From: Chlamydiales bacterium
GTDB taxonomy: Bacteria > Chlamydiota > Chlamydiia > Chlamydiales > Criblamydiaceae
NCBI GenBank assembly: GCA_024233575.1
Contig: JACKPN010000008.1
Span: 1 to 64,000 of the forward strand
Direction of reading: 5' to 3'
Length of the DNA: 64,000 bases
Shown: piece after piece, positions 26,868 to 34,689 of the stretch
Numbering within the stretch: the stretch's first letter is position 1
How the letters are laid out: the number at the start of each line of letters is the position of its first letter
Notes under the pieces: model-generated
Database searches by the model: none
Seen by the model: the letters and a program-made list of their open reading frames with translations, nothing else
What the model was told of the DNA's origin: nothing
Program-made: the position numbers and the translations under genes

Positions 26868-28520
26868 TTACAATAAATTATTGACAGCCTTTCGTATCGC
26901 AGCTCTATACTCGCTGTATCCGGTCATCAAATCGACATCAGTAAGCTCGTAAAGAATATCCGGCTCAATTCCAAGATCCTCAATGGGCGCATCATTGGGG
27001 CGCACTGCTATGGAGCATGTGTAGGAATAACCCGCTATCCCTAAATGATTGGGGAAAGTGGCAGTTTCAACATACCCGCCGGCCCCCGCAGTCCGCGTTC
27101 CTAAGATGACGACACGTTTATTGTCCTGCATAATGGCAGGGAAGAAGTCGCCACCGGAAAGATCAAGACCATTCGTTAGCAGAAGAATCGGCTTTGTGTA
27201 TCGGGTGAAGGGATGAGGGTTTATCTGGTCGACTCCCCAAAGATAGTAAGGGGTCGTTAACGTACGTCCAGCGCTCCATTCATCAATAAGGAAACGGAAG
27301 TAGTTAAGGAAAAACTGCGTCATCTGATGGGTAACAACCGTACCAAAGAGAGTATCGCCAAAAGTGCTTTGCGCCTGTTCATCGGACTGAATTGACTCTA
27401 GCAAAGGCAGCATCTGTACCGCTTCTCCAATATCAGCCTGGGTGATGCTCATCCGATGCCGCGGCGTGATTAGAGGCTCATCGGCAAGCATGGAAGCTAA
27501 AGAGTAGAGGTAGAAGACAATCCCCCCGGGGTTGTCAACCTGGTCAATGACCAGCGCCTCGCTATGCTCTTGTAGAAAGTCGATAATTTTTGCGAACTCC
27601 ATCACTTCCTCATCAAAACCGATATAGTCTTTGATGCGGATGTAGCCGATCAACCGATGATCATCTCCTTCAAAAAGATAAGCATGAAAAGGGTTGCTGT
27701 TATCGGTCTGCCACCATATTTTCCCTAAAGCAGGAATAAAGCTTTTGCGTGATCCGAGCATTCCATCTTCAGTATTACCGATCACGTCAGCAAGTGGTGA
27801 TAGCAATGTTTTCTGTTCTAAGAAATGGGTAGCCATTGCTTTTGCTTCAACTGGAATACTCGCCACTTTTTCCGGTGAGTATCTCCAGATCAGCTGATAC
27901 GAAGAGGCATTGCCCGTGAGTAATGAGCGCACCTTTACGGTGACAGGTCCTTTCGGCACCTCCATACCTAAAGCTCCAAAACGCTTGGTAAAGAGCATTT
28001 CCGCAAATAAGCCATCAGTATGTGGGTTTCCCCTATCCAGCTCCTGCAGTCTTAGTTGATCTACAGCCTCTGCGATCGGGTGTCCATCGAAAGCGATAAG
28101 TTCATCTCCGACATTGAAAGGAAAGACTAGCGGCGAGAGCAACGTACGGTCGATGGAGGAAAGGAAGTAACGGCCGTTGGCACCTTTGATTGTAAAAGGC
28201 AGCGTAGCCATCTCTGTAGAATGAAACCGTACATTCACGTGATAGTCGGACATGCTATAGATAAAATCGCGGATGACGCGTTGAAACTTTTTTACGGAAA
28301 CGTTCTGTGGATCGCGTATGCGTTCCAGCGTTTGGATGATCTCGGTTTTTAGATCCCATCCACTATGCTGTCGCTTCCAATCTGCAGGAGCATATTGAAC
28401 GGAAAAAGTGTTGCCCATAATTGCCAGCGCCTGCTCTTTCCCGTCCTGGTTATCATGGGCGGCAATTAAAGGTGATGTAAGCGCCGCAGAAAGAAAAAGA
28501 GTGCGCAAATAACTTTTCAT
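26868..28520 (-). CDS. cpaf: CPAF-type S41 secreted serine protease
   Basis: The product resembles CPAF, the chlamydial protease-like activity factor, a secreted dimeric serine protease. The 550 residues start with a signal peptide (KSYLRTLFLSAALTSPLIAA). A tail-specific-protease core holds the predicted triad: H94 in IYSMSDYHVNVRF, S455 in GLDLSGGDFFPAIMQDN and E519 in DLGIEPDI. All are placed as in CPAF. A PDZ-like segment (NVGDELIAFDGHPI) lies near 136. It is shorter than the Chlamydia protein (about 609 residues), mostly in the internal segment that is autoprocessed there. It is transcribed alone. Confidence 0.88.
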   Translation of the reverse strand: MKSYLRTLFLSAALTSPLIAAHDNQDGKEQALAIMGNTFSVQYAPADWKRQHSGWDLKTEIIQTLERIRDPQNVSVKKFQRVIRDFIYSMSDYHVNVRFHSTEMATLPFTIKGANGRYFLSSIDRTLLSPLVFPFNVGDELIAFDGHPIAEAVDQLRLQELDRGNPHTDGLFAEMLFTKRFGALGMEVPKGPVTVKVRSLLTGNASSYQLIWRYSPEKVASIPVEAKAMATHFLEQKTLLSPLADVIGNTEDGMLGSRKSFIPALGKIWWQTDNSNPFHAYLFEGDDHRLIGYIRIKDYIGFDEEVMEFAKIIDFLQEHSEALVIDQVDNPGGIVFYLYSLASMLADEPLITPRHRMSITQADIGEAVQMLPLLESIQSDEQAQSTFGDTLFGTVVTHQMTQFFLNYFRFLIDEWSAGRTLTTPYYLWGVDQINPHPFTRYTKPILLLTNGLDLSGGDFFPAIMQDNKRVVILGTRTAGAGGYVETATFPNHLGIAGYSYTCSIAVRPNDAPIEDLGIEPDILYELTDVDLMTGYSEYRAAIRKAVNNLL

Positions 28521-28676
28521 GGGTTCCTCAGCAATTTCTTAAGTGATTGAATATAACTGTTCAAATGCCAATAGAATAGGTTTGTTTCCACGCTTTGTCA
28601 AGAACAACTTTAACCAAACTATTTACAAAAATTTTACTTACATCAATGATAGGCACAACCATTTAGAATATTCAGC

Positions 28677-30830
28677 ATGATCTATTTACGCTTTGTTATC
28701 ACAGCTTTGTTCTTTGCCTTTTCCCCTCTTGCCCATGCTGCAGAAACAGCTGAAGAGCAAAAGAATGCAGAGCAGCCTAATGTCGAAAACCTCCAGCCTG
28801 GATGGTGGAGCTACTTTTCAAATGCAGGCGATCAGCTGCGCGCCCGCACCCTTTCTTTTGAAAGCAGCCTGAACCCTCTGGAAGATTCCGCCTCCGATGA
28901 GAATAAAAAGGTCGCGCGTTCCTTGATTGAAAAAATCAAGATCAACCTGAACTCCTACTTGCAAGCGGCAACTCTTGAGCTGCCCAAAATCCCTCAGCCA
29001 ACGACATTTGCTCCGTCATACACAATTCAAGAAATTCTCGACCTTTATCGAAACCTCAGGAGACAGCAGACGGAACTGAATGCTAATACCGGCGAACTCA
29101 ATGAGAAGCAAGACCAGTTGCAAACGATCCAAGAAAAATACAAGAAGAGCAAAGAAAAATATGATGCAGCAGAAGGGCGGTCGCAGGAAAAATTACTGTT
29201 AGGGTTGGAAACTGTTGCCTATCGTACAAATCTTGAGGTGATCAAGAAAAACTTAACGTTCATCCAAAAAACTATCGAAGCAAAGAATGCTGCTATCAAC
29301 CACCTTGAAGAAGAGATTCAGGCAGCGCTCAGAACGATGACTAGCAGCGACCTGGAACTTTACACACTTGCGCAGCAAGTGAAGGTACGCGAAGACGAAT
29401 GGGAAGCTGCCGATACCGAGCTTAAGCGTAAAGAAGCTGAAGAGCAGGCATTGACCTCCGAGGCTCTTGTCGATGAAGAGGACACACGCTTTCAATTACT
29501 CTCATTGGAAACCGATCAAGCTGAGATCAAAGATGCTATTGCTGAAAACCAGTTCATTCTCTCCAGCGTTGAACTAGCCTTGGCGCGGGTGATTACCGAC
29601 CAGGAGTCTGTAAATCTTGAAGAGCTGCGAAAACGCGCACGCAGCGCGACGACGATTATTCAGCAAATCCGCTCGAAGCTCAGCGACTGGACAGCATCGG
29701 CAGAAAGACAGGTTGGCAGAATTGGTCAGATGCTTGCCCGCGAAGGGAAAGGGGAACTTGCTGATGTCACCGCTGCAACAGCCGAACAGAAAAAGATCCT
29801 TTCAATAGCGCAAGATAACTTGCTGTTGATTCAAAAACTAAGAAACGAACTTCAAGAGACCGATTTTCTACTTGATGAATTAAAGAAACAGATCGCCTTA
29901 ACCGTTGGCGGTGGCGAACGTTGGCTTCAACAGATCTGGGATTGGATGCTTAGCCTTGTACAAGGCGCTTCGAAGCTTCTTAACAAAGAGTTGGTATCGG
30001 TAGGCGAAACATCGATCACCACGCTGGCAGTATTACGGTTTATCCTGATCATTCTTGTCACATTCTGGATCGCACAGCTGACTACCCGCACGCTAAAGGT
30101 AATTGTCCAAAAGCGAAAAGGCGTCAAAAAATCGTTAATCTATACGATATCGCGCCTGATCAATTACCTCCTTCTTGCTGTAGGATTCCTTATCGCTCTC
30201 TCCTCTTTTGGGTTTGACTTCTCCAACCTCGTCCTCATTATGAGCGCCCTTGGCGTCGGCATCGGCTTCGGCCTGCAGTCGATCTTTAATAACTTTATCT
30301 CCGGTATTATCATCCTCTTTGAAAGCCACCTGAAAGTCGGAGACTATGTGGAGTTAGAATCAGGCCTTCGCGGGGAGATCCGCGAGATCAATGTCCGCAG
30401 TACGCTGATCACTGACAATGATGGAGTCGATGTACTTGTTCCTAATTCTGAGATCATCAGCAACAAAGTCTTGAATTGGACGCTTAAGATGCCTTACCGG
30501 CGGATCCATATCCCCTTCTCCGTTGCCTATGGCACAGATAAAGAACTCGTGCAAAAAATTGTTCTCGAAGCAGCAAAGAAAGTTCCACACACCTTGGAAA
30601 AAATCGGCATCCCGGAGCCCCGTCTAAGAATGACCAACCTCGGTGATAATGGCATCGAATTCGAACTAGTAATCTGGATCAAAGGCGACGTAACGCGAAG
30701 ATACAACGCAACACGTTCCGACTACCTATGGGCCATCGAAACAGCGCTCCGTGAGAACAAGGTTGAAATCCCCTTCCCCCAAAGGGATATCCATATTATT
30801 GAAAATGTCAAACCACCGGGCGCCCTGTAA
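28677..30830 (+). CDS. MscS-family mechanosensitive channel with large N-terminal coiled-coil domain
   Basis: The 717-residue protein begins with a signal peptide (IYLRFVITALFFAFSPLAHA). About 400 mainly coiled-coil, presumably periplasmic residues follow (for example NEKQDQLQTIQEKYKKSKEK). The C-terminal third has membrane helices and the MscS core: SALGVGIGFGLQSIFNNF near 520-540 is the pore helix, followed by the beta domain with VGDYVELESGLRGEIREINV and LVPNSEIISNKVLNWT. Such channels release solutes on osmotic downshock, which fits a bacterium that alternates between host and outside. It is coupled by TAATG to the next gene. Confidence 0.92.
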   Translation: MIYLRFVITALFFAFSPLAHAAETAEEQKNAEQPNVENLQPGWWSYFSNAGDQLRARTLSFESSLNPLEDSASDENKKVARSLIEKIKINLNSYLQAATLELPKIPQPTTFAPSYTIQEILDLYRNLRRQQTELNANTGELNEKQDQLQTIQEKYKKSKEKYDAAEGRSQEKLLLGLETVAYRTNLEVIKKNLTFIQKTIEAKNAAINHLEEEIQAALRTMTSSDLELYTLAQQVKVREDEWEAADTELKRKEAEEQALTSEALVDEEDTRFQLLSLETDQAEIKDAIAENQFILSSVELALARVITDQESVNLEELRKRARSATTIIQQIRSKLSDWTASAERQVGRIGQMLAREGKGELADVTAATAEQKKILSIAQDNLLLIQKLRNELQETDFLLDELKKQIALTVGGGERWLQQIWDWMLSLVQGASKLLNKELVSVGETSITTLAVLRFILIILVTFWIAQLTTRTLKVIVQKRKGVKKSLIYTISRLINYLLLAVGFLIALSSFGFDFSNLVLIMSALGVGIGFGLQSIFNNFISGIIILFESHLKVGDYVELESGLRGEIREINVRSTLITDNDGVDVLVPNSEIISNKVLNWTLKMPYRRIHIPFSVAYGTDKELVQKIVLEAAKKVPHTLEKIGIPEPRLRMTNLGDNGIEFELVIWIKGDVTRRYNATRSDYLWAIETALRENKVEIPFPQRDIHIIENVKPPGAL

Positions 30831-31945
30831 TGAATTGCACCGTGCGATATATTTCTATTGATGACCTAATTCATGAAGTTAATGAAGAGACAACGTTACC
30901 GCATCTTCTTTCTGGACGCCGATCGATTTTCACCTGCATGAGAAAGTCTGTCAGTGATGATGAGCTGAGCTATCTTGTCGAGTGCGCAAAGCAATGGGCG
31001 ATGGAACTGGAAACAGTCAAAAACATGCCTGAGACAGAACGAGAAAACTTTCTAAAAAAGGTCAAAGTGCTGCTTGAACCGAATCGCGGCATAAAAAAAA
31101 TTCAAGACCTTGCAGAAAAAGAGCTGGGTACGCGAGCCGATCCACTTCTCCAGGAGTTAAAGACATGTGAAAGGCTACTCTTCCCCCCTTCACCACAACC
31201 ACTCGAAGAAGTGATCGACCGAACAAAGAAATTATGGAACGATCCAAAGCTACCGGAATATCTCTTTTCTCTGAATATTTCGACATTTCTTGAGCTGATG
31301 TGTTGGCTCAATGATCAACCTAATGATTTACATAGCGTATTCGCAAGATATGCTAAAGAGCGCAAAAATGAGATCTCTAAAATCATCAAAAGTGAATCCA
31401 ATATCTTGGGTATCGACTCTTTTAGAAACCGCCTTCAATACTTTGCCGACGATGAGGAAGCATCAATCAACGTGATACTTAGAAAGAATTACAGACAGGG
31501 TCTCAGCCAAAGTGACTTCGACAAGATCAACACTCTAGTTAAAAGAATACAAAGATTTTCGACTGGACAATCTACTTTCAACAAATTTCTAATAACACTT
31601 CTGCCTATCGAGAAGGCTCCAGGTACTCACTTGCTCATGAGCGAACTCGTCTTACGTTATCAGATACTCCTGCGCCGTCTCAGTTACGAACCCAGAGACT
31701 GGTTTATTTACACAAGGTGCATTTACAAATCCATCTTCTCCCATGTGTATAAATGCAATCCAAGGGAGGCTGAAATCGTCAATCAAGGGATAGAGACCTT
31801 AATTAAACCCTGGAAACTGAATGACGAACTCCAAAAAAAAATGCAAGATAACGGTCTCAAAACTCTTGGTGATCTTTGGAAAAGAAGAATCTGGTCGGTG
31901 ACAGAATTAGAAAACCACCTGTCAAAGAGTTCTTGCGAAGAATAA
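30830..31945 (+). CDS. hypothetical protein coupled to the MscS-type gene
   Basis: I do not recognise this 371-residue protein. It is hydrophilic, without signal peptide or membrane segment, rich in helices and charged residues, and has a few scattered cysteines. Its ATG uses the last base of the upstream stop (TAATG), a strong sign of translational coupling. It is followed by an AT-rich 40-base gap. It could be a lineage-specific cytosolic or secreted protein; nothing in the sequence shows a catalytic motif. Confidence 0.7.
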   Translation: MNCTVRYISIDDLIHEVNEETTLPHLLSGRRSIFTCMRKSVSDDELSYLVECAKQWAMELETVKNMPETERENFLKKVKVLLEPNRGIKKIQDLAEKELGTRADPLLQELKTCERLLFPPSPQPLEEVIDRTKKLWNDPKLPEYLFSLNISTFLELMCWLNDQPNDLHSVFARYAKERKNEISKIIKSESNILGIDSFRNRLQYFADDEEASINVILRKNYRQGLSQSDFDKINTLVKRIQRFSTGQSTFNKFLITLLPIEKAPGTHLLMSELVLRYQILLRRLSYEPRDWFIYTRCIYKSIFSHVYKCNPREAEIVNQGIETLIKPWKLNDELQKKMQDNGLKTLGDLWKRRIWSVTELENHLSKSSCEE

Positions 31946-31985
31946 ATTTTCCCTGATACAGTGCACCTTCTTATTGGAGAACGTC

Positions 31986-32720
31986 ATGGATAGAAAAACA
32001 GTTACCTATGAAGTCGAAGAGAAAAAATTCAAAGGCTATCTGGTAAAGAATGAGATCGTCAACGCTCCGCGTCCGGGCATCATCGTCGCTCATGCCTGGA
32101 AAGGGCAAGACGAATTCGCTAGAGAGAAAGCCGACGACTTGGCAAGGCTGGGTTATGTCGCTTTTGCAGCCGATGTCTATGGCGATGGTAAAGAAGTAGA
32201 GACCAACGATGAGGCAATGGCACTGATGTCTCCCCTATTTTTAGACCGTTCCCTACTGCGCAAACGCATTTGCGCTGCCTATGAAGCGTTCAAAGCGGAG
32301 AGTTTCGTCGACGGCAATCAGATAGGCGCCATCGGTTTTTGCTTCGGAGGCATGACAGTGATAGAGCTTCTGCGCAGCGGCGTAGCCCTTAAAGGAGTAG
32401 TCAGCTTCCACGGTGTTCTAGGAACGGCTCTTGGCGACTTAAAGGCGGCGCCTGTTGCCAACGCAGAGAAAATCCAAGGCTCGCTTCTCATTCTCCACGG
32501 CCACGACGACCCGATGGTATCCAATGAAGACCTCCTAAACATACAGAAAGAGTTTACGGAAGCCGGAGTTGACTGGGAAATCGATATTTATGGACATACA
32601 AAGCACGCTTTCACAAATCCTGATGCTGATGACGACACATTAGGGCTGAAGTATAACGAACGTGCGGATAGTCGATCCTGGAGCGCGATGAAGCGATTCT
32701 TCGGAGAAAAATTAACATAG
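31986..32720 (+). CDS. dienelactone hydrolase family protein
   Basis: This 244-residue alpha/beta hydrolase has a cysteine nucleophile in GAIGFCFGGMTV, an acid in LHGHDDPMVSNED and a histidine in IYGHTKHAFTNPDADD, the dienelactone-hydrolase arrangement. Family members open lactone rings or act as broad esterases; the physiological substrate is unknown. The ATG at 31986 is preferred because TTGGAG lies six bases before it, so the in-frame TTG at 31974 is part of the ribosome site. The TMEM14-like gene follows eight bases later. Confidence 0.92.
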   Translation: MDRKTVTYEVEEKKFKGYLVKNEIVNAPRPGIIVAHAWKGQDEFAREKADDLARLGYVAFAADVYGDGKEVETNDEAMALMSPLFLDRSLLRKRICAAYEAFKAESFVDGNQIGAIGFCFGGMTVIELLRSGVALKGVVSFHGVLGTALGDLKAAPVANAEKIQGSLLILHGHDDPMVSNEDLLNIQKEFTEAGVDWEIDIYGHTKHAFTNPDADDDTLGLKYNERADSRSWSAMKRFFGEKLT

Positions 32721-32728
32721 GACAGATT

Positions 32729-33052
32729 ATGACAATCAACTATATCATTGTAGCTATTTACGCCGCAGTCATCTTCATCGGAGGGCTGATCGGTTATTTT
32801 AAGGCGTCTAGCTCGGCATCGCTGACTGCCGGAGTCATCCTTTCTGCTGCTTTGGCTTATTGTGCATTTGTAATGCACCGCGACCATAGCCGCACTGCTT
32901 TGGCCGGAGCTGTCGCTATTGCGGGGCTGCTAGCAGCGTTTTTTGTGTATCGTTATCTGATTACTGGCTCTTTTATGCCTGCAGCAGTCATGGCGATCAT
33001 TAGTGCAGTCGTTGCAGTTACTCTTATCGTGGTTCAAACTAAAAGCAACTAA
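32729..33052 (+). CDS. TMEM14-family small membrane protein
   Basis: The 107-residue protein has four short membrane helices with many small residues (IGGLIGYFKASSSASLTAG, ALAYCAF, GSFMPAAVMAIISAVVA). This is the pattern of the TMEM14/UPF0136 family, known from eukaryotic mitochondria and plastids and from some bacteria. In eukaryotes members are tied to haem and fatty-acid transport; no role is established in chlamydiae. It follows the dienelactone hydrolase gene closely, so the two are probably cotranscribed. Confidence 0.75.
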   Translation: MTINYIIVAIYAAVIFIGGLIGYFKASSSASLTAGVILSAALAYCAFVMHRDHSRTALAGAVAIAGLLAAFFVYRYLITGSFMPAAVMAIISAVVAVTLIVVQTKSN

Positions 33053-33080
33053 ACCACTTGCACCTGACACCGTATATGAG

Positions 33081-33232
33081 CCGCTTGCAAAATTATTTAG
33101 GGCGTTTTTCCTGCAATTTTCCGTCTCACTTCGTGCTCGTTCTCGCAAACTGTTAACAGTTTGCGTCGAACTCCGCCCTTTGCGAGTCACAAAATTACTA
33201 GAAAAACCGAACCCAGCTAATTTTGCAAGCGG
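33081..33232. repeat. MITE-like inverted-repeat element
   Basis: This 152-base segment has perfect 15-base terminal inverted repeats, CCGCTTGCAAAATTA at 33081-33095 and its complement at 33218-33232. Outside them TATAT is also mirrored (33074-33078 and 33236-33240). The centre is a 22-base perfect palindrome, 33144-33165. It codes for nothing recognisable. A related arm occurs at 18005-18035. The layout is that of a miniature inverted-repeat transposable element, or a large palindromic intergenic repeat that would fold in RNA. It lies between the TMEM14 gene and exbB. Confidence 0.7.
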
Positions 33233-33320
33233 ACCTATATAACAAATTTTTTATTGCTCTTTCTCTTCATCGACGCTAAGATGTAAAATCATTTGCTGAT
33301 GAAGATAAGGAGCAACCAGC

Positions 33321-33998
33321 ATGACCAATTTCACAATCATCCTTGGCGCCGGCGCCGCGACACCTCCTGTCAATGAGGCAACACTAGACCTTGCGCAGGT
33401 TTTTCGATCCTGCCCGATCATCTATACGCTGCTCATCACCCTATCCATAGTTGCTACGGTGATTTGGGTATATTCACTTTTCACGATCCGCACTAACGAT
33501 ATGATGCCTGATCAGTTCATGCAGCAAATACGGGAGCTGTTCGGAGAAAAACGCTATGAAGAGGCAATGGCGGAATGCCGTAAAGAAGGCGGTTTTTCCG
33601 CAACTGTCATCGCAAGCGCAATCGCTGTACGCAGTCATGGACCGCAAGTGATGATGGACGCTCTGCACGCTGAAGGACGACGCTGCGCGAGCAATATCTG
33701 GCAACGCCTATCGTTTTTGAATGAGATAGCAGTGATTGCGCCGATGTTGGGGTTATTAGGCACAGTACTAGGGTTATTCTTTGCCTTTTACAACACATCG
33801 CAAACAGCGGACAATATCACTTCAATTTTTGACGGTCTCGGCATTGCCGTAGGTACTACTGTAGCTGGTCTGATCGTAGCGATCCTTGCGATGATTTACT
33901 ACACAACCTTAAAGTTTCGTGTTGTTGCTGTCTTGAATACAATAGAGAATGAGTCTGCAACGCTTGTCAGCACGATAGACATGGAGAGACGATCATGA
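33321..33998 (+). CDS. exbB: ExbB/TolQ-family proton channel subunit
   Basis: This inner-membrane protein uses the proton gradient to drive TonB- or TolA-like partners. The 225-residue protein has three membrane segments. The conserved stretch NEIAVIAPMLGLLGTVLGLF near 133-152 and the later GLGIAVGTTVAGLIVAILA near 172-190 are the MotA/TolQ/ExbB signature. A good ribosome site (AAGGAG) precedes the ATG. It overlaps the ExbD/TolR gene by four bases. No tonB, tolB or pal is visible in the window. Confidence 0.93.
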   Translation: MTNFTIILGAGAATPPVNEATLDLAQVFRSCPIIYTLLITLSIVATVIWVYSLFTIRTNDMMPDQFMQQIRELFGEKRYEEAMAECRKEGGFSATVIASAIAVRSHGPQVMMDALHAEGRRCASNIWQRLSFLNEIAVIAPMLGLLGTVLGLFFAFYNTSQTADNITSIFDGLGIAVGTTVAGLIVAILAMIYYTTLKFRVVAVLNTIENESATLVSTIDMERRS

Positions 33999-34486
33999 GC
34001 TTTATCTCAGAAGAAGAGCTAAAGGGACGCGCCTCTTTTAATCTTGCGCCGATGATCGATTTTCTTTTCCTAATGCTGATGTTTTTCGCCTGCTTGGCGA
34101 TCACGCGCGCAACGACAAAAGACACAGAGATCGACCTTGTCGAGATTCGGCCAGACAGCCACTCTACAATCACTGATGCCGATACCGACATCAAAGTTGT
34201 TAATGTCTCCATTACGCGGGAGGGATCTTATAAATGGGTTACAGACTTGCAAGACTACCCGATGGCCAGCGCAGAAGCGATCGGTAATGAGCTTCTTCTC
34301 CAGTATAACCAAGGGCTGTTGCCGGAAGATCGTTTGCAAACACAAGTATTGCTAAAAATCGACCGTGAAGCGCATTGGGAGTCTATCATGAAAGCGTTAT
34401 TCGCTATTCGCGATGCCGGCTTCGAAGCGCGGCCTGTCTATGAACCGGAGACCCTCACGGATAATTTAGCATCGCAAATGTGGTGA
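33995..34486 (+). CDS. exbD: ExbD/TolR-family protein
   Basis: This is the single-pass partner of ExbB/TolQ. The 163-residue protein has the family start FNLAPMIDFLFLMLMFFACL, in which the membrane-embedded aspartate (D24) carries protons. A periplasmic domain with KIDREAHWESIMKALFAIRDAGF follows. It starts at the ATGA overlap with the exbB stop. Together they should form the energy module for envelope maintenance or nutrient import. Confidence 0.92.
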   Translation: MSFISEEELKGRASFNLAPMIDFLFLMLMFFACLAITRATTKDTEIDLVEIRPDSHSTITDADTDIKVVNVSITREGSYKWVTDLQDYPMASAEAIGNELLLQYNQGLLPEDRLQTQVLLKIDREAHWESIMKALFAIRDAGFEARPVYEPETLTDNLASQMW

Positions 34487-34689
34487 ACATAAATCTAACA
34501 CATTGTTTTTTATAGAGTTTATGAAAACTGTTTGTCTTTGCTGTCCACCATACGGTCCGGCAAGACAAAACATTTTGTTTTGTAGAAAAGTCTCTATCAG
34601 GTAATAAGTTCTGTATCTAAAGCACAACCGAACATGAAAAAACAACGAACATTAACAGTAGTGAGCGAGCCAAGATAAGGAGGCTACTT

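Noticed and set aside
34563..34585. Hairpin ACAAAAC-ATTTT-GTTTTGT as a terminator after exbD
   Set aside because: The stem is only A/T and C/G-poor and is not followed by a T run.
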